From contig NZ_JAUSYD010000001.1 in the NCBI RefSeq assembly GCF_030816615.1, positions 3,534,001 through 3,598,000 of the forward strand: DNA of 64,000 bases, written 5' to 3'. The stretch is from Streptomyces sp. B1I3 (GTDB lineage: Bacteria; Actinomycetota; Actinomycetes; Streptomycetales; Streptomycetaceae). Shown one piece after another: positions 25,782 to 33,748 of the stretch (positions within the stretch are counted from its first letter, which is position 1; every line of letters begins with the position of its first letter). Below the pieces are notes generated by a model that was not told the DNA's origin, did no database searches, and saw only the letters and a program-made list of their open reading frames with translations. The translations under genes and the position numbers were made by a program.

Positions 25782-26564
25782 TCACACGGCGATCCCGCCG
25801 AGGCCGGCGGCCTCGCGGAGCACGTCGACGAGCATGGGCATGGTGAGCCTGCCGGTGAACGTGTTGCGCTGGCTCGGGTGGTAGCTGCCGAGCAGGTGCA
25901 GCTCCTGCCTGTGGTCCGTGGCGGGCAGCACGACGTGCGCGCCGTGGCCGAAGACGGGGCGGGGCCGAGGCAGCCGCCACCCCGCGTCGGCGAGTACCGG
26001 GAGCACGGCCTGCCAGCCGAAGCCGCCGAGGACGACCACCGCACGCAGCCCGGGGCTCAGCAACTCCAGCTCGGCCGCCAGCCAGGGACGGCAGGTGTCA
26101 CGCTCCTGGGGAGTGGGCTTGTTCGCCGGAGGGGCGCAGTGCACGGGAGAGGTGAGCCGGACGCCGTGCAGGGCGAGCCCGTCACCGGCGTGGAGGGAGT
26201 GCGGGCTCGACGCGAGGCCCGCCTCGTGCAGGGCCGCGAAGAGGAAGTCGCCGGCCGCGTCCCCGGTGAACATCCGCCCGGTCCTGTTGCCCCCGTGCGC
26301 GGCGGGCGCGAGCCCGACCACCGCCACCTTCGCGTCCACGGGGCCGAAGCCGGGCACCGGCCGGGCCCAGTAGTCCCAGTCCCGGAAGGCGGCACGCCTG
26401 ACCTCGGCGACCTCCTCGCGCCAGGCCACCAGCCGGGGGCATGCCCGGCACTGCGTGACGAGTCCGTCCAGCTCCCCGGGCCCGGCGCACCGGGGTGCGT
26501 GGTGGGCGGGGAAGTCCGGGTCGTCGGGGCCGGGCGCCGTATCCGCCGTATCCGTCGCGTCCAT
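25782..26564 (-). CDS. Uracil-DNA glycosylase, family 5 (UdgB type)
   Basis: A 260-residue enzyme. Motif 1 is GLAPAAHGGNRTGR (84-97), with Ala-His replacing the catalytic Asp or Asn of other families, and motif 2 is HPSQRN with His229; both fit family 5. Cys39 and Cys42 (C-x2-C), Cys143 and Cys158 are placed to hold the [4Fe-4S] cluster. It removes uracil, and in relatives hypoxanthine or oxidised bases, from DNA to start base-excision repair, which suits a GC-rich genome exposed to cytosine deamination. It is divergent from the XPB helicase gene. TAGCGT lies six bases before its ATG. Confidence 0.88.
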   Translation of the reverse strand: MDATDTADTAPGPDDPDFPAHHAPRCAGPGELDGLVTQCRACPRLVAWREEVAEVRRAAFRDWDYWARPVPGFGPVDAKVAVVGLAPAAHGGNRTGRMFTGDAAGDFLFAALHEAGLASSPHSLHAGDGLALHGVRLTSPVHCAPPANKPTPQERDTCRPWLAAELELLSPGLRAVVVLGGFGWQAVLPVLADAGWRLPRPRPVFGHGAHVVLPATDHRQELHLLGSYHPSQRNTFTGRLTMPMLVDVLREAAGLGGIAV

Positions 26565-26570
26565 CCGTCC

Positions 26571-26576
26571 ACGCTA
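26571..26576 (-). promoter_or_regulatory. -10 hexamer TAGCGT, leaderless promoter
   Basis: On the minus strand TAGCGT ends six bases before the glycosylase ATG at 26564. No ribosome-binding site is seen. Confidence 0.5.
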
Positions 26577-26733
26577 AGGGGTGTCCGTGCTCTCCCGCCC
26601 CGGACATGATCGCCGCCGCGCGGCCCCCGGTCGCGTCCCCGATGCGGCACACTGGACGTTTGGCCGTTCGCGGCCGACCCTGGCGGCACATCCCGGCAGC
26701 AGGGCAGAAGCAGAACAGAAAGGGCCGACGCGC

Positions 26734-28377
26734 GTGACCGGACCCCTCATCGTCCAGAGCGACAAGACGCTGCTCCTCGAAGTCGACCACGAGCTGGCCG
26801 ACGCCTGCCGTCGTGTGATCGCGCCCTTCGCGGAGCTGGAGCGTGCGCCCGAGCACATCCACACCTATCGGGTCACCCCGCTCGGCCTGTGGAACGCCCG
26901 TGCCGCGGGGCACGACGCCGAGCAGGTCGTCGACGCGCTCGTGGAGTACTCGCGCTACCCCGTGCCGCACGCGCTGCTCGTCGACATCGCCGAGACGATG
27001 GCGCGGTACGGACGGCTCACCCTGTCCAAGCACCCGGTGCACGGCCTGGTGCTGACCAGCACCGACCGTCCGGTGCTGGAGGAGATCCTCCGCTCGAAGA
27101 AGGTCCAGCCACTGGTCGGGGCGCGCATCGACCCCGACACCGTGGCCGTGCACCCCTCCGAGCGCGGGCAGGTCAAGCAGACGCTGCTGAAGCTGGGCTG
27201 GCCGGCCGAGGACCTCGCCGGTTACGTCGACGGCGAGGCGCACCCCATCGAGCTGGACCAGGACGGCTGGGCGTTGCGCCCCTATCAGAAGCAGGCCGTC
27301 GAGGGGTTCTGGCACGGTGGTTCCGGTGTCGTCGTACTCCCCTGCGGTGCGGGTAAGACGCTGGTCGGGGCCGGTGCGATGGCCGAGGCCAAGGCGACCA
27401 CGCTGATCCTGGTCACCAACACCGTCTCGGCCCGGCAGTGGAAGCACGAGCTGGTGAAGCGGACCTCGCTGACCGAGGACGAGATCGGCGAGTACAGCGG
27501 TACGCGCAAGGAGATCCGGCCGGTCACCATCGCCACGTACCAGGTGCTGACGACCCGGCGCAAGGGCGTCTACCCGCACCTGGAGCTGTTCGACTCCCGT
27601 GACTGGGGTCTGGTCATCTACGACGAGGTGCACCTGCTGCCCGCCCCCGTCTTCAAGTTCACCGCCGACCTCCAGGCGCGGCGGCGCCTCGGGCTCACCG
27701 CGACGCTGGTGCGCGAGGACGGGCGCGAGTCGGACGTCTTCTCGCTCATCGGCCCCAAGCGGTTCGACGCCCCGTGGAAGGAGATCGAGGCACAGGGCTA
27801 CATCGCGCCCGCCGACTGCGTCGAGGTCCGCGTCAATCTGACGGACTCGGAGCGGCTCGCGTACGCGACGGCCGAGGCCGAGGAGAAGTACCGGTTCTGC
27901 GCGACGACCGCGACGAAGCGCAAGGTGACCGAGGCGCTCGTACGCAAGCACCAGGGCGAGCAGACCCTCGTCATCGGGCAGTACATCGACCAGCTCGACG
28001 AGCTCGGTGAACACCTGAACGCCCCGGTGATCAAGGGCGAGACCACGAACGCGCAGCGCGAGAAGCTGTTCGGCGCGTTCCGGGAGGGCGAGATCAGCGT
28101 GCTCGTCGTCTCCAAGGTCGCCAACTTCTCGATCGACCTGCCGGAGGCGACGGTCGCCATCCAGGTGTCGGGGACGTTCGGCTCGCGCCAGGAGGAGGCA
28201 CAGCGGCTCGGCCGGGTGCTGCGGCCGAAGGCGGACGGGCACGAGGCCCGGTTCTACTCGGTGGTCGCGCGGGACACGATCGACCAGGACTTCGCGGCAC
28301 ACCGCCAGCGGTTCCTGGCGGAACAGGGATACGCGTACCGGATCGTCGACGCGGACGAGCTGCTCACGGAGAACTGA
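26734..28377 (+). CDS. XPB/Rad25-family DNA repair helicase
   Basis: A 547-residue SF2 helicase. A DNA-damage-recognition-like N-terminal domain (to about residue 180) precedes the motor: Walker A CGAGKT, Walker B with DEVH (IYDEVHLLPA), motif III LTATLVREDG with the RED-type motif, and motif VI-like SGTFGSRQEEAQRLGRVLRP. The RED motif and order match bacterial XPB. It unwinds or translocates along duplex DNA, probably in nucleotide-excision or related repair. GTG at 26734 is preceded by AGAAAGGG; upstream codons in the frame look non-coding. The helicase-associated protein upstream is its likely partner. Confidence 0.9.
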   Translation: MTGPLIVQSDKTLLLEVDHELADACRRVIAPFAELERAPEHIHTYRVTPLGLWNARAAGHDAEQVVDALVEYSRYPVPHALLVDIAETMARYGRLTLSKHPVHGLVLTSTDRPVLEEILRSKKVQPLVGARIDPDTVAVHPSERGQVKQTLLKLGWPAEDLAGYVDGEAHPIELDQDGWALRPYQKQAVEGFWHGGSGVVVLPCGAGKTLVGAGAMAEAKATTLILVTNTVSARQWKHELVKRTSLTEDEIGEYSGTRKEIRPVTIATYQVLTTRRKGVYPHLELFDSRDWGLVIYDEVHLLPAPVFKFTADLQARRRLGLTATLVREDGRESDVFSLIGPKRFDAPWKEIEAQGYIAPADCVEVRVNLTDSERLAYATAEAEEKYRFCATTATKRKVTEALVRKHQGEQTLVIGQYIDQLDELGEHLNAPVIKGETTNAQREKLFGAFREGEISVLVVSKVANFSIDLPEATVAIQVSGTFGSRQEEAQRLGRVLRPKADGHEARFYSVVARDTIDQDFAAHRQRFLAEQGYAYRIVDADELLTEN

Positions 28378-28392
28378 CGCCGCCCGGCGCGG

Positions 28393-28466
28393 GGCGTCGA
28401 CGCGGGCCGGCGCGCATGGCGGTTACGCGGGCCGGCGCGTACGGCGTCCACGCGGGCCGGCGGGCT
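28393..28466. repeat. Three tandem copies of a 24-25 bp GC-rich repeat
   Basis: The core ACGCGGGCCGGCG recurs three times at 24-25 base spacing just after the XPB stop, ending at the stop codon of the next minus-strand gene. It may also form hairpins and help terminate transcription. Confidence 0.6.
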
Positions 28467-28669
28467 CAGCGGTGCCGGCGGACGATGCCCGGCTCCTCGG
28501 CGTACTCACCGAGGACGGCCACTCCGAAGGCGGTACGCGCGAAGACGGCGACGGCGCGTACCGCTCCTCCGAGCCGGTGCCCGGAGGGTGAGTGACCGGT
28601 GGCCGCCGTCGCGCCGTGCGCGCGGCCGGTCCTGCGTGGGTCGAGGTGGACGGTGCTCATGCCTTCCAT
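28466..28669 (-). CDS. Small hypothetical protein
   Basis: A protein of 67 residues from ATG 28669, or 64 from ATG 28660, beginning MEGMSTVHLDPRRTG and ending GEYAEEPGIVRRHR. The second half is a hydrophobic helix (AVRAVAVFARTAFGVAVLG) followed by acidic then basic residues. It resembles short conserved Streptomyces proteins of unknown role. It lies between the repeat after the XPB gene and the helR leader, transcribed toward XPB. The choice between the two start codons is uncertain; GGAAGG lies between them. Confidence 0.45.
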   Translation of the reverse strand: MEGMSTVHLDPRRTGRAHGATAATGHSPSGHRLGGAVRAVAVFARTAFGVAVLGEYAEEPGIVRRHR

Positions 28670-28810
28670 GGTGCGCCGCCCGTCCCCGTGGCGGCATCGG
28701 CCTGCGGGCGGAAGCGCCCGGGCCCGCGGGTAGTCCCAGGTCCCATGCGGTCCCCAGTGGTCCCCTACGGGACGGACGGGAACAGGCCGGGGCGAGGCCT
28801 CTTCAAACGG

Positions 28811-28840
28811 TTCGCCCCCGCGGACGCCGGTCGATACAAT
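28811..28840 (+). promoter_or_regulatory. Candidate helR promoter
   Basis: TACAAT at 28835-28840 is a good -10, with TTCGCC 18 bases upstream as a poor -35. Transcription from here would give a leader of about 200 bases before helR. Confidence 0.4.
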
Positions 28841-28885
28841 CGCCGGTCTGCCCGCCTCCCGCACCGTGGTACCGGTCCGCCGCAC

Positions 28886-28978
28886 ATGAGCGGCCGGCAG
28901 CCGGGGGAGCGCCGCCGACCGGACGGAAACCGGCCGACAACAGCCGCACGCGCCCAGGCGCGTTGCGCACCTGTGTGA
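28886..28978 (+). other. Possible 30-codon upstream reading frame in the helR leader
   Basis: ATG at 28886 opens a 30-codon frame (MSGRQPGERRRPDGN...) that stops at 28976-28978, ten bases before a strong hairpin. No ribosome-binding site is apparent. The peptide is Arg-rich. It may be a leader peptide or chance. Confidence 0.25.
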
Positions 28979-28987
28979 ACGTCCTCA

Positions 28988-29013
28988 GCGGACCGCGCGT
29001 GAGCGCGGTCCGC
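28988..29013 (+). promoter_or_regulatory. Leader hairpin upstream of helR
   Basis: GCGGACCGCGC and GCGCGGTCCGC pair perfectly over GTGA, ending 18 bases before the helR ribosome-binding site. It may act as an attenuator or in translation control; there is no U-run. Confidence 0.5.
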
Positions 29014-29044
29014 CGTCCTGCGTCGAAAAGCCGGAGGCAACACC

Positions 29045-31108
29045 GTGCCCGCGCACGAAGAGACAATCGATCCGCTGGTCAGGGAGCGCACCCACCTCGC
29101 CGAGTCCCGCGCCGCGCTGCGCGCCATGCGCGAGGACGTGCAGGCGCTCGACATCCGCGACGTCACCGCGAACTGGGTCAACGCCGCCGTCCTGCAGTCC
29201 CAGATCGACGACCGCATCAAGGCGCTCGCCGACCTCACGCACACCCCGCTGTTCTTCGGCCGCCTCGACTACCTGCACACGGTCGGCGCCGACGAGGCGG
29301 AGGGCGCCGAGGGGGAGCAGTTCTACATCGGCCGGCGCCACGTCCACGACGCGCACGGCGACCCGATGGTCATCGACTGGCGCGCCCCGGTCTCCCAGCC
29401 GTTCTACCAGGCCTCCAAGAACAACCCGCTGGGCGTCGACCGCCGCCGCCGCTTCGGCTACACCGGTGGCGACCTGACCGCGTACGAGGACGAGCACCTC
29501 ACCGACCCCTCGGAGACCGAGCAGACCAGCAAGCTCCTCCAGGCGGAGATCGAACGGCCCCGCGTCGGCCCCATGCGGGACATCGTGGCGACGATCCAGC
29601 CCGAGCAGGACGGGATCGTCCGCAGCGGGCTCGGCGGGACTGTCTGTGTCCAGGGCGGCCCCGGCACCGGTAAGACGGCCGTGGGCCTGCACCGGGTCGC
29701 CTACCTCCTGTACGCGCACCGCGAGCGGCTCGCCCGCACCGGCACCCTCGTGATCGGCCCCAACCGGTCCTTCCTCCACTACATCGAGCAGGTCCTGCCC
29801 GCCCTCGGTGAGCTGGAGGTGAAGCAGGCCACGGTCGAGGACCTCGTGGCGGCGCGGGTCGAGGTGCGGGGCACGGACGAGGCCGCCACCGCCGTGGTCA
29901 AGGGTGACGCCCGGATGGCGGAGGTCCTGCGGCGGGCGATCCGCTCGCACGTCACACCCCCCACCGAGCCGGTCGTCGTGGTGCGCGGCTCGCGCCGCTG
30001 GCGGGTGCCCGCTCACGAGGTCGAGGAGATGGTCGGCGAGTTGCTGGCCCGCGACATGCGCTACGGCGCAGCCCACGAGGCCCTCCCGCAGCGCATCGCA
30101 CACGCCGTACTCGTCCGGATGGAAGAGGCGGGCGAGGCTCCCGACGACCGCGTGCAGAACGCGGTCGCGCGCAATCCCGCGGTGAAGGCGGCGGTGAAGG
30201 CGATCTGGCCGGCGGTGGACCCGGCGAAGCTGGTGCTGCGGCTCCTGACGGACGCGGAGTTCCTGGCCGTGCACGCGGAGGGGATCCTGACCGGGGACGA
30301 ACAGAAGCGCATCCTGATGGTGAAGCCCGCCCGCAGCGTGAAGTCGGCGAAGTGGTCCGCGGCGGACGCGGTCCTGATCGACGAGGCAGCCGACCTGGTG
30401 GCCCGTACGCACTCCCTGGGGCATGTCGTGATCGACGAGGCCCAGGATCTGTCCCCGATGCAGTACCGGGCGGTGGGCCGGCGCTGCTCCACCGGTTCGG
30501 CGACCGTCCTCGGCGACCTGGCACAGGGGACGACCCCGTGGTCGACGGAGAGCTGGGCACAGGCGCTGTTCCACCTGGGCAAGGCCGACGCGGTGGTGGA
30601 GGAGCTGACCGCCGGCTTCCGTGTGCCGCGCGAGGTGATCGCGTACGCCTCGCGGCTGCTCCCCGCGATCTCACCGGGGCTGGCCCCCGTGAAGTCCGTC
30701 CGTGAGACGCCCGGTTCCCTGGACGTACGGGAGGTGGCGTCGCAGGCCCTGGACGCGGCGGTGGTCGCGGCGTGCGGGGAGTCGCTGCGCCACGAGGGCT
30801 CGATCGGCCTCATCGCGGCCGACGCCCGCGTCCCGGCTCTGGCCGAGGCCCTTGCCGCGGCCGGCCACAGCTGGCTGTCCCCCGGCGAGGAGACCACGGC
30901 CGCCTCCCGGCTCACGCTGGTCCCGGCGTCGCTGGCGAAGGGCCTGGAGTACGACTACGTGGTGCTGGACGAACCGGCTGCCGTGGTCGACGGCGAACCC
31001 GACGAACGCACGGGCCTGCGCCGGCTGTACGTGGCGCTGACCCGGGCGGTCTCCGGGCTGGTGGTCCTGCACGCCGCTCCCCTGCCGGACCGGCTGACCA
31101 CGGGCTGA
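29045..31108 (+). CDS. helR: RNA polymerase recycling ATPase HelR
   Basis: A 687-residue UvrD-like superfamily 1 motor. An N-terminal coiled-coil arm (residues 1-75, ESRAALRAMREDVQALD) precedes the 1A domain with Walker A GGPGTGKT (near 205-212). VIDEAQDLSP (near 463) is Walker B, and the C-terminal motifs AKGLEYDYVVLDEP and LYVALTRA complete the motor. HelR proteins enter RNA polymerase, eject it from stalled complexes, and in Streptomyces give rifamycin tolerance. GTG at 29045 has GGAGG eight bases upstream. The leader of about 200 bases contains a strong hairpin, so inducible control is likely. I could not find a clear rifamycin-associated element. Confidence 0.88.
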   Translation: MPAHEETIDPLVRERTHLAESRAALRAMREDVQALDIRDVTANWVNAAVLQSQIDDRIKALADLTHTPLFFGRLDYLHTVGADEAEGAEGEQFYIGRRHVHDAHGDPMVIDWRAPVSQPFYQASKNNPLGVDRRRRFGYTGGDLTAYEDEHLTDPSETEQTSKLLQAEIERPRVGPMRDIVATIQPEQDGIVRSGLGGTVCVQGGPGTGKTAVGLHRVAYLLYAHRERLARTGTLVIGPNRSFLHYIEQVLPALGELEVKQATVEDLVAARVEVRGTDEAATAVVKGDARMAEVLRRAIRSHVTPPTEPVVVVRGSRRWRVPAHEVEEMVGELLARDMRYGAAHEALPQRIAHAVLVRMEEAGEAPDDRVQNAVARNPAVKAAVKAIWPAVDPAKLVLRLLTDAEFLAVHAEGILTGDEQKRILMVKPARSVKSAKWSAADAVLIDEAADLVARTHSLGHVVIDEAQDLSPMQYRAVGRRCSTGSATVLGDLAQGTTPWSTESWAQALFHLGKADAVVEELTAGFRVPREVIAYASRLLPAISPGLAPVKSVRETPGSLDVREVASQALDAAVVAACGESLRHEGSIGLIAADARVPALAEALAAAGHSWLSPGEETTAASRLTLVPASLAKGLEYDYVVLDEPAAVVDGEPDERTGLRRLYVALTRAVSGLVVLHAAPLPDRLTTG

Positions 31109-31116
31109 CGGGGCAT

Positions 31117-31131
31117 CCGCCCCCGGGGCGG
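31117..31131 (+). terminator. Palindrome after helR
   Basis: CCGCCCC-C-GGGGCGG lies eight bases past the helR stop. It could form a short GC-rich terminator hairpin. The rest of the 160-base space to cutC shows nothing else. Confidence 0.35.
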
Positions 31132-31270
31132 CACCGCGTCACCACGGAGCGGCCGGGCGGCGTCAGCCGGCCACGACCTGCCCTCCCCCGGACCGTGGCA
31201 CACCGGAGGGAGGACGGGTGGCGCCTGCACGGCCGCCCCGGGCGCCCACATGCCCGCCGGGCGCCGGCTG

Positions 31271-31960
31271 TCAGCGGTCGAGCGCCGTGCGCCACTCCCG
31301 TACGGCCGCCTCGTCCACGGGTCCCGTCCAGCCGCCCGGACGCGCCGCGCCTCCGATGTGGAAGGCGTCGATGCCCGCTTCCCGCAGTTGCGGCAGGTGG
31401 TGCAGGAGGAGGCCGCCGCCGACCATGATCTGCGGCTCGTAGCCCGGTTGCCCCGAACGGCCCGCCTCGGCCAGCAGGGTCGGGATACCGTCGTCGACCC
31501 CGGTCGCCGCACCTGCGGTGAGGTAGGCGTCCAGGCCCGGCAGATCGGCGAGGTGCTTGCGCAGCGCGTCCCGGTCGGCGGCGCGGTCGATCGCCCGGTG
31601 GAAGGTCCACCTGCAGCCGTCCAGTTCGGCGATGAGCCGCTCGACGGACACCAGGTCCACGTGTCCGTACTCGTCGAGGAAGCCGAGCACGAACTCCTCG
31701 GCCCCTTCGGCGCGCATCTCGTGCGCCTTCGCCACGAGGACCTCGATGTCACCGGCCGCGAACCCGTCCGCGACCCTGAGCATCACCCTGAGGGGGATGC
31801 CGACGGCGGACCGGATCCGGCCGAAGGCCTCCCGGGACGGGGTCAGGCCGTCGGCGGCCATGTCGGTGACCAGTTCGAGGCGGTCCGCACCACCCGCCTG
31901 AGCCGCGACCGCGTCCTCCGCGTCGAGAGCGATCACCTCCAGGACTGCACGGTTGCTCAT
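31271..31960 (-). CDS. cutC: CutC-family protein
   Basis: A 229-residue TIM-barrel protein. LEVIALDAEDAVAAQAGGADRLELV is the family N-terminus (seen here as landmarks LEVIALD and GADRLELV), with LRVMLRV, TFHRAID, IMVGGGL and FHIGGAA later, as in CutC. The family was first linked to copper homeostasis, but metal handling is disputed and its enzymatic role is not established. Its promoter region carries AGGTCTAGTCCA, identical as reverse complement to the DasR-like site before nagK in this window, so amino-sugar-responsive control is suggested. It is transcribed alone, convergent with helR. Confidence 0.88.
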   Translation of the reverse strand: MSNRAVLEVIALDAEDAVAAQAGGADRLELVTDMAADGLTPSREAFGRIRSAVGIPLRVMLRVADGFAAGDIEVLVAKAHEMRAEGAEEFVLGFLDEYGHVDLVSVERLIAELDGCRWTFHRAIDRAADRDALRKHLADLPGLDAYLTAGAATGVDDGIPTLLAEAGRSGQPGYEPQIMVGGGLLLHHLPQLREAGIDAFHIGGAARPGGWTGPVDEAAVREWRTALDR

Positions 31961-31987
31961 GGGATTCCAATTCTTCGGAGCGGCTAT

Positions 31988-31999
31988 AGGTCTAGTCCA
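31988..31999. promoter_or_regulatory. DasR-like site (dre) upstream of cutC
   Basis: AGGTCTAGTCCA matches the DasR core TGGTCTAGACCA at 10 of 12 positions and is the exact reverse complement of the site at 62098-62109 before nagK. It lies 28 bases upstream of the cutC start codon. Confidence 0.6.
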
Positions 32000-32112
32000 T
32001 TGACCAGCCTACGGGTCGACCGCCCGAAGGCGCAGCTCCCCACGGGGAACGTGCGCACCACCTGGCCCGCGTGAACGCCACGGACCGCCTGGGCCGCCTG
32101 GCCGTGAAGATA

Positions 32113-32160
32113 CGCGAGGCCGCGGCGCCATCCGTGGAACGGACGCGCCGCGGCCTCGCG
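32113..32160 (-). terminator. Terminator of the lipase gene
   Basis: Two perfectly complementary 16-base arms (32113-32128 and 32145-32160) with a 16-base loop begin 19 bases past the lipase stop. Apart from this and the dre site, the 31961-32178 space holds no recognisable gene. Confidence 0.75.
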
Positions 32161-32178
32161 GTCACGGGCGGGAGAGCG

Positions 32179-33579
32179 TCAGGGCTGGACCGGCATCGAC
32201 CAGCAGTTGGAGCCCGTGGGCCTGCCGGCGAGGCGGTCGGTCAGCCAGGACACGGCCTTGCCCTGGTCGGTGAGGAGAGGGGCGACGTGGTTGGTCAGGA
32301 GCTTGTCCCCGAGGTTGGGCAGGATGACGGCCTCGTAGGTGACGTCGCCGCCCTTGCGGCACCAGTCCACCGCCAGCTGCCGGGCCTGTCCGTGTCCGAC
32401 GATGTCGTCCTGGACGCCGGTCACCAGGCGTACCGGGCCGGCCGGCCTGAGCCTGCCGATGCGCTGGGCGGCGAGGGCCGCCTGGAGCTTCGGCTCGGCC
32501 GCGATGACGTCGGCGATGGACCTGCCGTCGGCGGTCCACTTCTTGCTGCTGGTGAAGCCGTAGCCGAAGATCGCGTCGCCGACGCACATGGTGGACGTGT
32601 CCGCGAGCGCGGCCTTGCCGGTCGCGTTGGTGTGGGCGTCGACGACCGCCCGCAGTGACGGGTCGGACTGGGCGAAGCCGTTGATCGACCAGCCCAGCGC
32701 ACCGGCCAGGGCGCTCCCGTCGATGCCCTTCATCACCTCGGTGAGGTCGGCGGGCGGTGCACCGGCGTAGGTTCCGGCCAGCTCGACGTCGGGCGCGTAG
32801 GCGGGCTGCAGCTCGGCCGCCGCCGCGCTCGCGCCGCCGCCCTGGCTGTACCCGTACAGGCCGACGCGCGAATCGCCGGTGACCGAGGCGCCCGCGACGC
32901 CGCGCGCGGCGCGTACCGCGTCCAGCAGGGCGTGCGCCTCGTCGACGCGGTTGACGTAGGTGTGGAGACGGTCCGTCGTGCCGAGTCCGGCGTAGTCGGT
33001 GACGACCACCGCCGCGCCGGCGGCCAGGAAGCGGTAGGCCGCCAGGTTGTCGTAGCCGATGGACAGGGTCCCCTCGCCCACCGTCAGCGGATGCTGGAGG
33101 GCCAGCGAGGGGGCGCACTGATCACCCTGGCCCATGGTTCCCGAGGCCAGCGCCACCAGCGGGCGGGCCCCGCCACCCTTCCAGGTGACCGAGGGTTCTA
33201 TGTACGCACCGGTGACCGCGACGGGCTGCCCGCCCGCGTCGGTGGACCTGTACATCAGCCGCGTCGCCGTTCCCGGCAGCGGGCGGCCGTCCAGACCGGG
33301 CAGGCTGAGGCCGAGCGGCAGCGGCTCCGTCCGGACGAGGGCCCCGTCGGCGGACGGCAGTTCCGCGGGCGGGGTGTAGAAGGCGGGGATGGTCACACCC
33401 CGGGAGACCACCGGTCCGGTGGAGGCGGAGGCGGTGGGCACGGCGTAGGCGCCCAGGCAGGCCGCCACCGCGGCCGTCGCGACGATCAGGCGCCCGGCAG
33501 CGCCGGGACGCGGGCGGCGACGGGGGACGTGGGGGGTACTCATGGTCGAGCTCGAACGGGCGGTCTTGCGCGGACTCAC
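32179..33579 (-). CDS. Secreted lipase-family protein (secretory lipase type)
   Basis: A 466-residue alpha/beta hydrolase. GTG at 33579 is chosen because GAGGGAG lies six to seven bases upstream. The signal peptide has a basic region ([12 protein letters not shown]), a hydrophobic core and a likely cleavage after ASA near residue 53. The nucleophile elbow is GYSQGG, and TDYAGLG upstream is the conserved LIP-family motif. Asp in GVQDDIVG and His in LLTNHVAP are good candidates for the rest of the triad. It should hydrolyse esters or lipids outside the cell. Two palindromes overlap its promoter. It is transcribed alone and followed by a strong terminator. Confidence 0.85.
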   Translation of the reverse strand: MSPRKTARSSSTMSTPHVPRRRPRPGAAGRLIVATAAVAACLGAYAVPTASASTGPVVSRGVTIPAFYTPPAELPSADGALVRTEPLPLGLSLPGLDGRPLPGTATRLMYRSTDAGGQPVAVTGAYIEPSVTWKGGGARPLVALASGTMGQGDQCAPSLALQHPLTVGEGTLSIGYDNLAAYRFLAAGAAVVVTDYAGLGTTDRLHTYVNRVDEAHALLDAVRAARGVAGASVTGDSRVGLYGYSQGGGASAAAAELQPAYAPDVELAGTYAGAPPADLTEVMKGIDGSALAGALGWSINGFAQSDPSLRAVVDAHTNATGKAALADTSTMCVGDAIFGYGFTSSKKWTADGRSIADVIAAEPKLQAALAAQRIGRLRPAGPVRLVTGVQDDIVGHGQARQLAVDWCRKGGDVTYEAVILPNLGDKLLTNHVAPLLTDQGKAVSWLTDRLAGRPTGSNCWSMPVQP

Positions 33580-33617
33580 GGCTCACTCCCTCGCTCTGCT
33601 CCGATGAAGGTGAGCGC

Positions 33618-33647
33618 AAGCTAGCACCGAGCCGTTACCTGAGGTAA
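33618..33647 (-). promoter_or_regulatory. Candidate lipase promoter
   Basis: On the minus strand TTACCT (33642-33647) and TAGCTT (33618-33623) are separated by 18 bases, starting about 40 bases before the lipase GTG. The -35 overlaps the palindrome at 33634-33648. Confidence 0.45.
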
Positions 33648-33648
33648 C
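33634..33648. promoter_or_regulatory. Operator palindrome GTTACC-TGA-GGTAAC
   Basis: A perfect 6-3-6 inverted repeat over the -35 of the lipase promoter. It shares GTTAC/GTAAC half-sites with the neighbouring palindrome and probably binds a dimeric repressor that is not encoded here. Confidence 0.5.
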
Positions 33649-33651
33649 TCA

Positions 33652-33682
33652 CCAGTAAGTTACGCTTCGGTAACGTTACTGG
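33652..33682. promoter_or_regulatory. Second GTTAC/GTAAC palindrome
   Basis: CCAGTAAGTTAC and GTAACGTTACTGG pair, with one bulged base, around GCTTCG. It repeats the half-sites of the adjacent operator and lies downstream of pxpC, so it could also act as that operon's terminator. Confidence 0.45.
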
Positions 33683-33748
33683 GCAGTCAGCTCGCCCCCG
33701 CCCGGCCACCGCGGCCCGGAGCCTGCGGCCGTCCGGTCCCTGCGCCCG

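Noticed and set aside
28741..29044. Rifamycin-associated element upstream of helR
   Set aside because: I looked for the 19-bp GGGGCTTGCGGCAAGGCCC-type sequence and found only a partial GGGGC and GGCC resemblance.
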